37,727 bases of DNA from Acidobacteriota bacterium (GCA_035471785.1 DATIPQ010000007.1:1-37727); one strand, 5' to 3'; positions 14,419 to 23,032 are shown, counted from the stretch's first letter. Notes: generated by a model from the sequence alone, not told the origin. A program made the numbers and translations.

Positions 14419-16182
14419 ATGAGCAGATCGCCGCGCATTCCCGAACGCATCCGCCATTTGGGGCACTTGCTGCCCTTTTTGCGGCCCTATCGCCGCCCCA
14501 TGCTGGCGGGGGCCTGCATGGTCATGCTCACCAACATCGCGGCCGCCGCCAGTCCCTGGATTCTCAAGCTGGGCATCGATCACCTGACCCAGAGCATCAG
14601 CCTCAGCCTGTTGGGCTTCTACGCCGGCTTGATCCTGGCGGCCAGCCTGGTGGAGGGAGTGTTCCGCTTCGCCATGCGCAGGATACTCATCGGAGTCTCG
14701 CGCCATGTGGAGTTCGATTTGCGCAACGGCCTCTTCCGCCACTTGCAGGAACTCTCGGGCGATTTTTATCAAAGCCGCAGCACGGGCGACATCATGGCCC
14801 GCGCCACCAACGACCTGAACGCCGTGCGCTCGGTGCTGGGACCGGCGGTGATGTATTCGCTCAACACCTTCTTCACTTTTCTCACCGTCATTTCGCTGCT
14901 CCTCTACCTGAATTGGAGGCTGGCGCTGCTGGTACTCATTCCGCTGGCCGGAGTGACCTTGGCGGTCAAGTTCTTCGGCCAGCGCATCCACGAGCGCTTC
15001 GAAAAGATCCAGTCCCAGTTTTCTGATTTGACCACGCTGGTGCAGGAGAACCTGGCGGGCGTGCGGGTGGTCAAGGCCTACAACCAGGAGCAGGCCTTCC
15101 TGGACCGCTTCCAGGAGGCCAACCAGGAGTACTTCGACCGCAACATGAGGCTGGTGCGCCTTTCCGGCGCCTACAATCCGCTTTTGAGCATGCTGCTGGG
15201 CCTCTCGATGGTGGGCCTGCTCTGGTACGGGGGAGGCAAGGTCATCGCGGGAGCCCTCAGCCTGGGCGACTTCGCGGCCTTCATGAGCTACATCATGATG
15301 CTCAGTTGGCCCGTCATCGCCTTGGGCTGGGTGATGAACATCTTCGAGCGCGGGGCGGCCTCGATGGGACGCATCAACGAGGTGCTCCAGACCCAGCCCG
15401 CCGTGCGCGACGTCGACACCCGTCCCCTGGCCGGCATCGAGGGCGCCATCGAGGTGGACGGGCTGAGCTTCTCCTACAACGGGACGCCGGTGCTCAGCGG
15501 CCTTTCCTTCAAGGTTGAAGCCGGACGCACGCTGGCCGTAGTGGGACGCACCGGCAGCGGCAAGTCGACGCTGGCTTCGCTGCTGTGCCGCCTCCACCCG
15601 CTGCCCGACGGCGTCATCAAGATCGACGGACGCGACATCAATTCGATTCCCCTCAGCCAGTTGCGGGGCGCCATCGGCTACGTGCCCCAGGAGACGTTCC
15701 TGTTCTCCGACACGGTGGCCCGCAACATCGCCTTCGGCGCGCCTCAGGCCGATTTGGAAGAAATCCGCCGGGCCGCAGAGGTGAGCAACGTGCGCCGGGA
15801 TATCGAGGACTTTCCCGAGGGATTCGAGACCTTCGTGGGAGAGCGGGGCATCACCCTCTCGGGCGGGCAGAAGCAGCGGGTAGCCATCAGCCGCGCCCTG
15901 CTGGTCGACCCCCGAATTCTCATCCTCGACGACGCCCTTTCGGCCGTCGACACCGAGACCGAAGAGCGCATCCTGGGCAGCCTGGGAAAGGAGTTGCAGG
16001 GACGCACGGCCTTGCTCATCTCGCACCGCATCTCCACCGTCAGCCGGGCCGACCAGATCCTGGTGCTGGACCGGGGCCGGATCGTGGAGCGGGGCAACCA
16101 TGAGGAACTGATGGAGCTGGGCGGATACTATGCCGCCCTCTACGAGAAGCAGCTTCTTCAGGAAGAGCTGGAGGCGGGATGA
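14419..16182 (+). CDS. ABC exporter half-transporter with non-canonical Walker B (subunit 1)
   Basis: 587 aa. An MsbA/Sav1866-like half: six membrane helices (about 1-310) with 'YNQEQAFLDRFQEAN', then a nucleotide-binding domain. Walker A is 'GRTGSGKST' (about 376-384), the Q-loop region is 'GYVPQETFLFSDTVARNIAF', the signature is 'LSGGQKQR' (480-487), Walker B is 'ILILDDALSAVD', and the switch His is H536 in 'SHRIS'. The residue after Walker B is Asp505, where active sites have Glu. Asp at this position marks the degenerate subunit in heterodimeric exporters such as TM287/288. Its own signature is intact and should complete the active site with the partner's Walker motifs. It overlaps the partner gene by 4 nt (ATGA). 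The substrate is unknown: drug or lipid exporters share this architecture. Confidence 0.93.
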   Translation: MSRSPRIPERIRHLGHLLPFLRPYRRPMLAGACMVMLTNIAAAASPWILKLGIDHLTQSISLSLLGFYAGLILAASLVEGVFRFAMRRILIGVSRHVEFDLRNGLFRHLQELSGDFYQSRSTGDIMARATNDLNAVRSVLGPAVMYSLNTFFTFLTVISLLLYLNWRLALLVLIPLAGVTLAVKFFGQRIHERFEKIQSQFSDLTTLVQENLAGVRVVKAYNQEQAFLDRFQEANQEYFDRNMRLVRLSGAYNPLLSMLLGLSMVGLLWYGGGKVIAGALSLGDFAAFMSYIMMLSWPVIALGWVMNIFERGAASMGRINEVLQTQPAVRDVDTRPLAGIEGAIEVDGLSFSYNGTPVLSGLSFKVEAGRTLAVVGRTGSGKSTLASLLCRLHPLPDGVIKIDGRDINSIPLSQLRGAIGYVPQETFLFSDTVARNIAFGAPQADLEEIRRAAEVSNVRRDIEDFPEGFETFVGERGITLSGGQKQRVAISRALLVDPRILILDDALSAVDTETEERILGSLGKELQGRTALLISHRISTVSRADQILVLDRGRIVERGNHEELMELGGYYAALYEKQLLQEELEAG

Positions 16183-18017
16183 AGTCCAAGCACTACCACG
16201 ACGAAGAAGCGCTGGGCAAGATCTACGATTCCCGCCTGGCCCGGCGCATGTTCGGCTATCTCAAGCCCTACGGGCCGCAGGTGGCCTGCTCCATCGCCCT
16301 CTTGCTGGCGGTGGCCGGACTGCAGGTCCTGGGGCCCTACCTGATGAAGGTGGGCATCGACGACTACATCGCCGCCCGGGATTGGAGGGGACTGCGTGGG
16401 CTGGCCCTGATTTACGCGGGCATCCTGCTGCTGCAGTTCGTGACCGCCTACGCCCAAGCCTACCTCATGAACTGGACCGGCCAGCGCATCATGTACGACC
16501 TGAGGATGCAGATCTTCGGCCATTTCCAGCGCCTCCACCTGGCTTTCTTCGACAAGAATCCGGTGGGAAGGCTGATCACCCGCGCCACCACCGACGTCGA
16601 CGTCCTCAATGAACTCTTCACCTCGGGCGTGATCAAGATCTTCGGCGACATCTTCACCCTGGTCTTCATCGTGGCCGCCATGCTCTGGATCAACTGGAAG
16701 CTGGCGCTGGTCAGCTTCGCCGTCATTCCGCTGCTGGTGGCGGCCACGGCTGTTTTCAAGATCAAGGTGCGGGGCGCCTTCCGCCGGGTCCGAACCGCCA
16801 TCGCCGGCATCAACGCCTTTATGCAGGAGAACGTGACGGGCATGGCGGTGGTCCAGGTCTTCGGCCAGAAAGAACGCCAGTTCCAAGAGTTCCGCCGCCG
16901 CAACCAGGGGCATCGCGACGCCTTCCTCGACTCCATCTTCTACTACGCCGTCTTTTATCCGGCCGTCAATTTGATCGGCGCTCTGGCGGTGGCCCTGATC
17001 TTGTGGTACGGCGGATTGCAGGTGATGGAAGGGGCGCTGACGCTGGGGGCGGTGGTGGCCTTCATCCAGTACGCCGACCGCTTTTACCGTCCCATCAGCG
17101 ACTTGAGCGAGAAGTTCGGGATTCTGCAGAGCGCCATGGCCAGTTCCGAGCGCATCTTCAAGCTGCTCGACCAGGAGCCTGAGATCCCGCCGGCCCAACG
17201 GCCTTACCTTCCCTCGGGCCCGGTGCGCGGAGAGATCGAGTTTCGCGACGTCACCTTCGCCTACAAGCCGGGACATCCCGTCCTCAAGCGGGTCAGCTTC
17301 AAGGTGGGTGCCGGAGAGAGGGTGGCCATCGTGGGAGCCACGGGTTCGGGCAAATCCACCATCATCTCTCTGCTGAGCCGCTTCTACGACATCCAGCAGG
17401 GCCGCATTCTGGTGGACGGGGTGGATGTGAGGGAATGGGACTCGGGGGCCTTGAGGCGGCAGATGGCCGTCGTCTTGCAGGACGTCTTTCTCTTCAGCGG
17501 CACGGTGGCCCAGAACATCAGCCTATGGTCGAGCCGCCGCCATCCCGCCCCCGCCCCGGAGAGCGTCCGCCGGGCGGCCCGCCAGGTGCATGCCCAGCCT
17601 TTCATCGAAGAGCTGGCCCAGGGATATGAAAGCCGGGTAGCGGAAAGAGGGGCGTCGCTGTCCGTGGGTCAGAGGCAGTTGCTGGCCTTCGCCCGGGCTC
17701 TGGCCCGCGATCCACGCCTGCTGATCCTGGACGAAGCCACCTCGTCCATCGACACCGAGACGGAACTGCTCATCCAGGACGCCCTCGACCGTTTGATGCA
17801 GGGACGGACTTCGCTGGTGGTGGCCCACCGGCTTTCCACCATTCAGACCAGCGACCGAATCATCGTGCTGCATAAAGGGCGCATCCGGGAATCAGGCACT
17901 CATCAAGAACTGCTGGCTGAACGCGGTCTTTACCACAAGCTTTATCAGTTGCAGTACAAAGATCAGTTAAGAGACTCCCGGCGGGACACGGCTATTTCTT
18001 GCCTTGATCGGGCATGA
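16179..18017 (+). CDS. ABC exporter half-transporter with canonical Walker B (subunit 2)
   Basis: 612 aa, slightly longer than subunit 1 because of an N-terminal extension ('KSKHYHDEEALGKIYDSRLA') usual in the second member of heterodimeric exporters. It has six membrane helices, then an NBD with Walker A 'GATGSGKST' (386-394), 'MAVVLQDVFLFSGTVAQNIS', signature 'LSVGQRQL' (494-501) and Walker B 'LLILDEATSSID' with the catalytic Glu519. The signature has Val in place of the first Gly of LSGGQ, the expected partner change for a degenerate composite site. Subunits 1 and 2 thus fit one active and one inactive ATP site. The start overlaps the previous stop by 4 nt. Its 3' end overlaps the convergent gene at 17992-18390 by 26 nt. 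Confidence 0.93.
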   Translation: MKSKHYHDEEALGKIYDSRLARRMFGYLKPYGPQVACSIALLLAVAGLQVLGPYLMKVGIDDYIAARDWRGLRGLALIYAGILLLQFVTAYAQAYLMNWTGQRIMYDLRMQIFGHFQRLHLAFFDKNPVGRLITRATTDVDVLNELFTSGVIKIFGDIFTLVFIVAAMLWINWKLALVSFAVIPLLVAATAVFKIKVRGAFRRVRTAIAGINAFMQENVTGMAVVQVFGQKERQFQEFRRRNQGHRDAFLDSIFYYAVFYPAVNLIGALAVALILWYGGLQVMEGALTLGAVVAFIQYADRFYRPISDLSEKFGILQSAMASSERIFKLLDQEPEIPPAQRPYLPSGPVRGEIEFRDVTFAYKPGHPVLKRVSFKVGAGERVAIVGATGSGKSTIISLLSRFYDIQQGRILVDGVDVREWDSGALRRQMAVVLQDVFLFSGTVAQNISLWSSRRHPAPAPESVRRAARQVHAQPFIEELAQGYESRVAERGASLSVGQRQLLAFARALARDPRLLILDEATSSIDTETELLIQDALDRLMQGRTSLVVAHRLSTIQTSDRIIVLHKGRIRESGTHQELLAERGLYHKLYQLQYKDQLRDSRRDTAISCLDRA

Positions 18018-18390
18018 AGAACATCACCGATTCGCCCTCTTCCAGCCTCATGATGTCGTCCACGAAGAACTTGCGTTCGTCGGGCAGCCAGAACGCCTCG
18101 ATGTCGTCCCAAGGGTCGTCCCAGGCCACGCGCCAGCGTACCGGGTGAGCCGATTGGCCTTCCACTTCCTCGGCTTCCTCGGCGGAATACGCGATTCCCT
18201 CGGGGTCGGCCACCCAAATCTGGCCGCTGCCCAGCCCGCGGTCGTAAACGCTGGCAGACCTTCTTACCTTGAATCTAAGCATAAACGAGTCACCCTGTTT
18301 GGATGCATCAATGTCCTTTGCATCGCCGTTTACGGCATATTTGCTCAGGTAAACGACGACTAACTCTTGGTCAGAGTCAATAAGCCCCAA
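17992..18390 (-). CDS. Hypothetical cytoplasmic protein, possibly 5'-truncated
   Basis: 132 aa from a TTG at 18390. The reading frame stays open upstream to 18492, with protein-like sequence ('SVLSVNIKTRYRGVSGIYRV') but no ATG, GTG or TTG, so the true start is missing or unusual. The sequence is beta-strand-like and acidic: 'LGLIDSDQELVVVYLSKYAV', 'SFMLRFKVRRSASVYDRG', 'GQIWVADPEGIAY' and 'DDPWDDIEAFWLPDERKFF'. There is no signal peptide or membrane segment. Codon use in the 5' part (TTA, ATA, AAT) and lower GC differ from neighbours, which hints at later acquisition. Its 3' end overlaps the ABC exporter gene by 26 nt on the opposite strand. No family was recognised; it may be a remnant. Confidence 0.45.
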   Translation of the reverse strand: MGLIDSDQELVVVYLSKYAVNGDAKDIDASKQGDSFMLRFKVRRSASVYDRGLGSGQIWVADPEGIAYSAEEAEEVEGQSAHPVRWRVAWDDPWDDIEAFWLPDERKFFVDDIMRLEEGESVMFFMPDQGKK

Positions 18391-18616
18391 ATCTACCCGG
18401 TAGATTCCGGATACTCCCCTGTAACGAGTCTTTATATTAACACTAAGGACTGACTCGGGGTAGAGAGACGGCGGCTTCTCCCGGGGCGCCTTTCATCCCG
18501 GCCTATGCCGCTGGGAGCCATCCCGTCCCGCCACTGGCGGGCACGGAGATGCTAAACAAATTCGCATCGGAGCCGATGAGAGAAATGGCAAGCTGCCGCC
18601 TGGTGGCGGCCGAAGG
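18391..18616. other. Hairpin-rich intergenic segment
   Basis: This 226-nt gap carries several inverted repeats: CGAGTC/GACTCG (18425-18430 and 18452-18457) around an AT-rich loop, a CCCGCC-ACT-GGCGGG hairpin near 18526-18540, and GCCGCC-TGGT-GGCGGC near 18595-18610. The left part continues the open frame of the minus-strand hypothetical gene. No riboswitch consensus fits. It could be a recombination scar or a leader of the HDOD gene. Confidence 0.35.
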
Positions 18617-18625
18617 GTGATTGCG

Positions 18626-19450
18626 GTGCAACGAAGAGAAATCATGGCCAAGGCCTTGCGCGACCTGCCGCCTTTTCCGGCGGTGGCTTGGGAGGTCATG
18701 CGCATGGTCAAGGATCCCAATGCGGGGGCTTCGGACCTGGAGAAGGTGGTGGCCCGCGACCCGGCTCTGGCGGCCCGCGTCCTCAAACTGTCCAACTCGG
18801 CCCTCTATGGGGTGCGCGGTACCATCACCACTCTTTCACGGGCCATCGTCATCCTGGGCATGAAGACGCTTCAGTCGCTGGTGGTGGCGGCTTCCAGCGA
18901 GTCGCTTTACCGGAGCGGCAGCCTCAAGGACCGGTTGATGTGGAACCATGCGCTGGGTGTGGCCCTGATATCGCGCCTGCTGGCCCGGCGTTTCAACCAC
19001 AGCGAGCCTGAAGAGGCCTTCGTGGGGGGGCTTCTGCACGATATCGGCAAGACGGTGCTCGACCATAATCTGCCGGGCCGTTATCAAAACGTGCTTCAGG
19101 CCGTCTACAACGACGGCATGACCTTCCTGGAGGCTGAGAATCACTATCTGGATTTCAACCATACCGAGGTGGGGGCTTACGTGCTCAACCGCTGGAATTT
19201 CGCCCCTGTTCTGCAGGAGGCGGTGCGCCTCCATCACCAGCCCGAGTATGCCCAGATCGACGCCCGCCTGTGCGCCATCGTCAGCTTGGCCAACACCCTC
19301 TGCGTGCGTCTGGGCGTGGGGCCGGAACGCAATCCCGATCTCGACCTGAGCGATTGCGAAGCGGTCTCGATGCTCAAGTTGAGCGGGGAGGAGGCGGAGC
19401 AACTGCTGGAGGCGGTGCGTCCGGGGCTGCAAGACCAGGAACTGTTTTAG
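18626..19450 (+). CDS. HDOD-domain signalling protein
   Basis: 274 aa from a GTG at 18626, with AAGG 9 nt upstream; a GTG at 18617 and an ATG at 18644 are alternatives. The HDOD hallmarks are present: 'LRDLPPFPAVAWEVMRMVKD', 'LEKVVARDPALAARVLKLSN', 'SALYGVRGTITTLSRAIVIL' with 'GMKTLQSLVVAASS', then 'AFVGGLLHDIGKTVLDHNLP' and 'LNRWNFAPVLQEAVRLHHQP'. HDOD domains are degenerate relatives of HD phosphohydrolases used in signalling, often with c-di-GMP or chemotaxis proteins. Here 'HDIGK' and a downstream HH pair remain, so some metal binding is possible. No other signalling domain is fused. The protein is cytoplasmic. Hairpins upstream make its leader unusual, and the tandem 95-bp repeats start 12 nt past its stop. 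Confidence 0.88.
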   Translation: MQRREIMAKALRDLPPFPAVAWEVMRMVKDPNAGASDLEKVVARDPALAARVLKLSNSALYGVRGTITTLSRAIVILGMKTLQSLVVAASSESLYRSGSLKDRLMWNHALGVALISRLLARRFNHSEPEEAFVGGLLHDIGKTVLDHNLPGRYQNVLQAVYNDGMTFLEAENHYLDFNHTEVGAYVLNRWNFAPVLQEAVRLHHQPEYAQIDARLCAIVSLANTLCVRLGVGPERNPDLDLSDCEAVSMLKLSGEEAEQLLEAVRPGLQDQELF

Positions 19451-19462
19451 TTTTAGCTATAA

Positions 19463-19558
19463 GTAGCGAGCAGCCTCATACCGCCGAGAGGCAATTGGGC
19501 CTTAACCGCGGTCACTGATGGTTGACACGTGTGTGAACTTGTTGGCCACCTAGTGGCC
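19463..19558. repeat. Tandem repeat copy 1 (96 bp, palindrome-ended)
   Basis: First of two head-to-tail copies. The first 28 bp (starting GTAGCGAGCAGCCTC) and the last 30 bp (starting GTGTGTGAACTTG) are identical to copy 2, while the middle of about 38 bp differs. The copy ends with the palindrome GGCCACCTAGTGGCC (19544-19558). Confidence 0.85.
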
Positions 19559-19653
19559 GTAGCGAGCAGCCTCATACCGCCGAGAGCAAATAGGCCCTCA
19601 GCGCGGTCGCTGAAACTTGATTCGTGTGTGAACTTGTTGGCCACCTAGTGGCC
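19559..19653. repeat. Tandem repeat copy 2 (95 bp, palindrome-ended)
   Basis: Second copy, directly abutting the first; it ends with the same palindrome (19639-19653), followed by an extra CTAGTGGCC half-unit (19654-19662) that reaches the stop of the GWxTD gene. Conserved ends with a variable core suggest a REP- or MITE-like dispersed element rather than simple slippage; this is inference. Confidence 0.85.
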
Positions 19654-19662
19654 CTAGTGGCC

Positions 19663-21246
19663 CTAGGAGCCGACCTGGAAACGGAGGCGGTGGAAGTCGT
19701 TGCTCTTGGCCTCGAGATCCATCAACTGGAGCTGAAGCACGTACTGTCCCGGCTCGAATCCCTGCAGAGGAATGACCGTGCCCCAGTCGCGTCCGCTTTG
19801 GGCGGAGCCGGGAAGCTCGGTGGGCTGGATGCGCTTGATGATCTGTCCTTCATGAATGAAGCTGGCGGCCAGCACCACCCGGCAGTCCTGTTGTTCGGGC
19901 ACCCAGTACTGAAAGTAAAGGTAAAGGTGAGAGTCGCTGCCGAACTGAGAAGTCCTCATGGGCAGCAGCCGCACGCCTTGGTAGACCAGCTCCGAGTCTG
20001 AGGGCAGGGGCTGGTCGGGGGAGCCCACTTCCACGCGGTTGGTGACCAGCACCGACCCGAAAGCCACCTTGGAGGGGCTGCGCTGCTGCAAGTCGACTTC
20101 TAGCAGGGCCGTGCCGCTGCTCTGCGACTCGACCTCGCGCAGCACCGTGCGCAAAGTGTAGTGTCCGGCCGGGGCCAGGAAGCGGTTGCCGTATTCGACG
20201 TTTTCCAGCGGGTAGTCCTGGGGGATCTCCAGCGAGTCGATGAACTCATCGAAGATTCTGCCTTGCTCGTCCAGCAGCGAAGTGTAGATGTCGACCCTCT
20301 GTCCCTTCAGGCCTTGCACCGGGAATTGGACGGTGAGCGGCAGCATCCATTCTTGCTGGGGCAGGAAATAGCTTTCCCAGGAGAGATCGACCCGCAGGGA
20401 ATCGAAGGTGACGTTGGCGGCGATGTCTTTCTTGATGCTGTCCTGCGACTGGATGCGACGCCGGCGTTCCTCTTCTTCCTCTTCCAGCAGTTGGCCGGGT
20501 GAACGGAAGAGATCGGCCACGTGCTTGGCGAAGTCGCCCGTCCCCGAGGTGGGCAATTCGGCGCCGCGCGCGTTGATGACGCCCGGCGGACCCGCCATGG
20601 TCAGGCGGTAGCGCACGTCGGCTTCCATCCAATTGGGGTTGGAGGCGGGAAAGAACTTGCGCTCCAGGGTGTCGGCCTTTTCCTGGGCGGTCTGCGATTC
20701 GCCCAGCACGAAGTTCTGACGGGTAAGTCCGCCGGCCCGCTGGAAGACTACCCGCATTTCTCCCCTGAAGTGCTTGGCCAGGGGCAGTTGGTGGTAGACC
20801 CAGACGATGCTGTCGGGGCTGCGTTCGGTGGACTCGAGTTGCTGATCGGCACTGATTACGTTGCGGGCCTGGTGGAAGTATTCGCCGTCCGGAGGGCCGT
20901 GGATGATATAGACGCGTCCGCGGTCGCTCTTCCAGCCGGGCACGCCTTCCGAAAAGTGCTGCTGGGCGAAGATCCAGCGCCGGTAGTGCTCTTCCTTGTA
21001 CTCGTTTCGCGGGGTGGAAGGGCTGGGGTCGCGGCGCTGCCAGAACCGCGCGATGAAGGCCTGCTTCTCCTCTTTGCCCTGGAGGCTTTTGAATTCCTCT
21101 TTTTCTTTCTCGGAGATAATCCACACCACCTCGCGCTCCAGCCATTTCTTGAACTGCCCCTTTTCCGCCGCGTCCTGAGCCGAAAGCGGGCAGAGCAGGC
21201 AAGGGATGAAGAACGAAGAAGCCAGTGCCAGACGGATGGATTTCAC
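19663..21246 (-). CDS. GWxTD-domain secreted protein (downstream paralogue)
   Basis: 527 aa. A signal peptide spans residues 1-23 ('LALASSFFIPCLLCPLSAQ'). The GWxTD domain follows: 'WLEREVVWIISEKEKEEFKS', 'FIARFWQRRDPSPSTPRNEY' (FWQRRDP at 68-74), then 'GVPGWKSDRGRVYIIHGPPD' (GWKSD at 104-108, a GWxTD variant). The remaining 400 residues are predicted beta-rich, with a Glu/Arg-rich stretch near 250-270. GWxTD domains occur in Acidobacteriota and related phyla in exported proteins of unknown biochemical role. The gene lies 9 nt downstream of a paralogue with the same architecture, so the two are probably co-transcribed. Its stop codon abuts the tandem palindromic repeats. Confidence 0.88.
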   Translation of the reverse strand: MKSIRLALASSFFIPCLLCPLSAQDAAEKGQFKKWLEREVVWIISEKEKEEFKSLQGKEEKQAFIARFWQRRDPSPSTPRNEYKEEHYRRWIFAQQHFSEGVPGWKSDRGRVYIIHGPPDGEYFHQARNVISADQQLESTERSPDSIVWVYHQLPLAKHFRGEMRVVFQRAGGLTRQNFVLGESQTAQEKADTLERKFFPASNPNWMEADVRYRLTMAGPPGVINARGAELPTSGTGDFAKHVADLFRSPGQLLEEEEEERRRRIQSQDSIKKDIAANVTFDSLRVDLSWESYFLPQQEWMLPLTVQFPVQGLKGQRVDIYTSLLDEQGRIFDEFIDSLEIPQDYPLENVEYGNRFLAPAGHYTLRTVLREVESQSSGTALLEVDLQQRSPSKVAFGSVLVTNRVEVGSPDQPLPSDSELVYQGVRLLPMRTSQFGSDSHLYLYFQYWVPEQQDCRVVLAASFIHEGQIIKRIQPTELPGSAQSGRDWGTVIPLQGFEPGQYVLQLQLMDLEAKSNDFHRLRFQVGS

Positions 21247-21255
21247 GATGTTCTC

Positions 21256-23004
21256 CTAACGGATAAGAAAGTCGGCGCTGCGCCTCCGCGCCTGTCCCGC
21301 CTGGCGGTCGAGTACCTCCAATTCCAGCCGGTAGCGTCCGGGAGCGAAACGTCTGAGGGGGAATGAGATGCCGTAGGCCGTGCGCCGTTCCTCTTCCTTC
21401 CCTCCGGCTTCCGTCAGGTAGTCCAACGACTTGCTGGGCACCGTGGCCACCAGCCGCCGGCCCTGCCAGAAGCGGCACACCAGATCGAGGTCGGGCTGGG
21501 CGTCGCGCAGAGCGGGGTTGTAGACCTCGACGAAAGCCGTCAGGAGATCGCCGCGGCGGAAGCGGCTGTCCGTCGCCGGAATCAGGTAGAAGTCCTGCAG
21601 AGAGGGCGGACGGCTGCCCCCCAGAAGGCGCACCGGCAGCGACTCCTCTCTGGCCGAGGAAGCGCGCGGCACCACGTCCCGGAAAAGCAGCACGTCGCTC
21701 ATGGCCAGCGATTCCCCCGAGAAATCGGGCAGTTCCACGGGACGGCTGAGGAAGGCCGCCGCCCTGTGATCCTGGAGGGTGGCGTAGACGGCCAGCCGGT
21801 AGCTGCCGGGACGGGCCTCCAGGCGGGTCTGGTAGAGAAAATCGCGCTCTTCCTCACCCTGGCCATGGGCGGGATGAGCTTGCAGGCGCATGCGGTCCAC
21901 CACGTGAGCCACCGGTTGCCGGCCGGGGCCGATCAGCTCGATGAGGAACTCCAGGGTATCTCCAGCCCAGGAGGAGTCCAGGGACAGAGTCACCGGCAGG
22001 GTGGTCTGTCCCCGGGCGGCGCGGACGGCGCCCGTCTGCAGCCCCAACTCGAAGCGCTGCACGTAGACTTCCGACTCGACGTTCTCGCGCAGCCGCCGCC
22101 GCAGGGCCAGCTTGCGCTCCAGCACATTGCCCCGCGACTCGTCCAGATCGCGGATGCCCAGCACCACCTCGTTGGCGTCGAAACGGAAGGCGGCCGAAGG
22201 GGTGAAGATGGATGAATAGAGCTGCTCCACGCTGCCGTAACGGTACTGCCCGGCGTAGACTACCTTGTAGCCTCCCGCCGTGTTGTTCTCCTGCATGAAA
22301 CGGGCGATGGCCAGATCGCGCTGAAGCCGGTAGGTATAGTTCTGGTCGGCGGCGGGGCCGAGGCGCGAAAGCTGGTGGGCGGCGGCCCACAAGGCCGTAC
22401 GGTTGGCCCTCGAGAAGATGACCTCGAAGTGTCCCGGAAAGTGTCGCGCCCCGTCCAGATGATGATAGACCCAGACCTCGCTGTCGGGCATCTCCAAAGG
22501 AATGCGGGCGAAGGGGGTCTTTTTCACGCTGGTCTGCTGGGCCAGCACCGGCGTGGGGCCGAAGATCTCCAACTGCAGCGTCGATCCGCCGATGTCGAAG
22601 TGGATGGTGTCGGGCGGGCCGTGCATGATCCACACCCGTCCCCGCGCCGTCCGCCACCCGGGGATGCCCTCCGAGAATTTCTCGTTGGCCTGGCGGATGC
22701 GCTTCAGGTGCTGCTGACGGAACTCGTTGGCTTGCGTGGAAGGGTCGGGGTCGCGCAGGCGCCAGAAGCGCTCGATGAAGGCATCGCGCTCGGCGTCGCT
22801 GGCGAGGGCCCTGAACTCGTCGTTTTCGCGGTCTGAGATCAGGTAGGGGACTTCTTCCTCAAGCCACTGGCGGTAACGCTCGGCCAAAGGGCCCGGCGGC
22901 CCGGTTGCCGCAGGTCCCGCCGCCAGGACCAAGGGGCAGAGAAAACCGAGAAAAATCCCGGCCGTCAGGCCCCGGCGGACCTCGGCGAAGATGCCTCTTC
23001 CCAT
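21256..23004 (-). CDS. GWxTD-domain secreted protein (upstream paralogue)
   Basis: 582 aa. The N-terminus has a signal segment ('GLTAGIFLGFLCPLVLAAG', about 12-30). The domain reads 'WLEEEVPYLISDRENDEFRA', 'FIERFWRLRDPDPSTQANEF', then 'GIPGWRTARGRVWIMHGPPD'. The motif is GWRTA at 116-120, with Ala in place of the final Asp. The C-terminal part carries repeated beta-sandwich-like stretches ('PGSYRLAVYATLQDHRAAAF', 'PGRYRLELEVLDRQAGQARR') that may bind partners. The ATG at 23004 has a GGAGGT ribosome site 5 nt upstream and a perfect TATAAT box about 30 nt upstream. Along with the downstream paralogue it forms a two-gene unit of exported proteins; the exact function is unknown. Confidence 0.88.
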   Translation of the reverse strand: MGRGIFAEVRRGLTAGIFLGFLCPLVLAAGPAATGPPGPLAERYRQWLEEEVPYLISDRENDEFRALASDAERDAFIERFWRLRDPDPSTQANEFRQQHLKRIRQANEKFSEGIPGWRTARGRVWIMHGPPDTIHFDIGGSTLQLEIFGPTPVLAQQTSVKKTPFARIPLEMPDSEVWVYHHLDGARHFPGHFEVIFSRANRTALWAAAHQLSRLGPAADQNYTYRLQRDLAIARFMQENNTAGGYKVVYAGQYRYGSVEQLYSSIFTPSAAFRFDANEVVLGIRDLDESRGNVLERKLALRRRLRENVESEVYVQRFELGLQTGAVRAARGQTTLPVTLSLDSSWAGDTLEFLIELIGPGRQPVAHVVDRMRLQAHPAHGQGEEERDFLYQTRLEARPGSYRLAVYATLQDHRAAAFLSRPVELPDFSGESLAMSDVLLFRDVVPRASSAREESLPVRLLGGSRPPSLQDFYLIPATDSRFRRGDLLTAFVEVYNPALRDAQPDLDLVCRFWQGRRLVATVPSKSLDYLTEAGGKEEERRTAYGISFPLRRFAPGRYRLELEVLDRQAGQARRRSADFLIR

Positions 23005-23032
23005 CGTCTACCTCCAAGAATCGTTGCAGGGC

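Noticed and set aside
14386-16101. 571-codon antisense frame across the first ABC exporter gene
   Set aside because: It mirrors a confidently identified transporter gene and shows Gln/His/Arg-rich composition without any motif.
18500-18560. Cobalamin-riboswitch-like GTCCCGCCACTG
   Set aside because: The rest of the cobalamin aptamer (conserved upstream and downstream boxes) is absent; the sequence is part of a simple CCCGCC/GGCGGG hairpin. GEMM-type c-di-GMP motifs were also looked for and do not fit.
19463-19653. CRISPR-like interpretation of the tandem repeats
   Set aside because: There are only two units of about 95 bp, directly abutting, with two conserved blocks per unit; there is no regular short repeat/spacer pattern and no cas genes.
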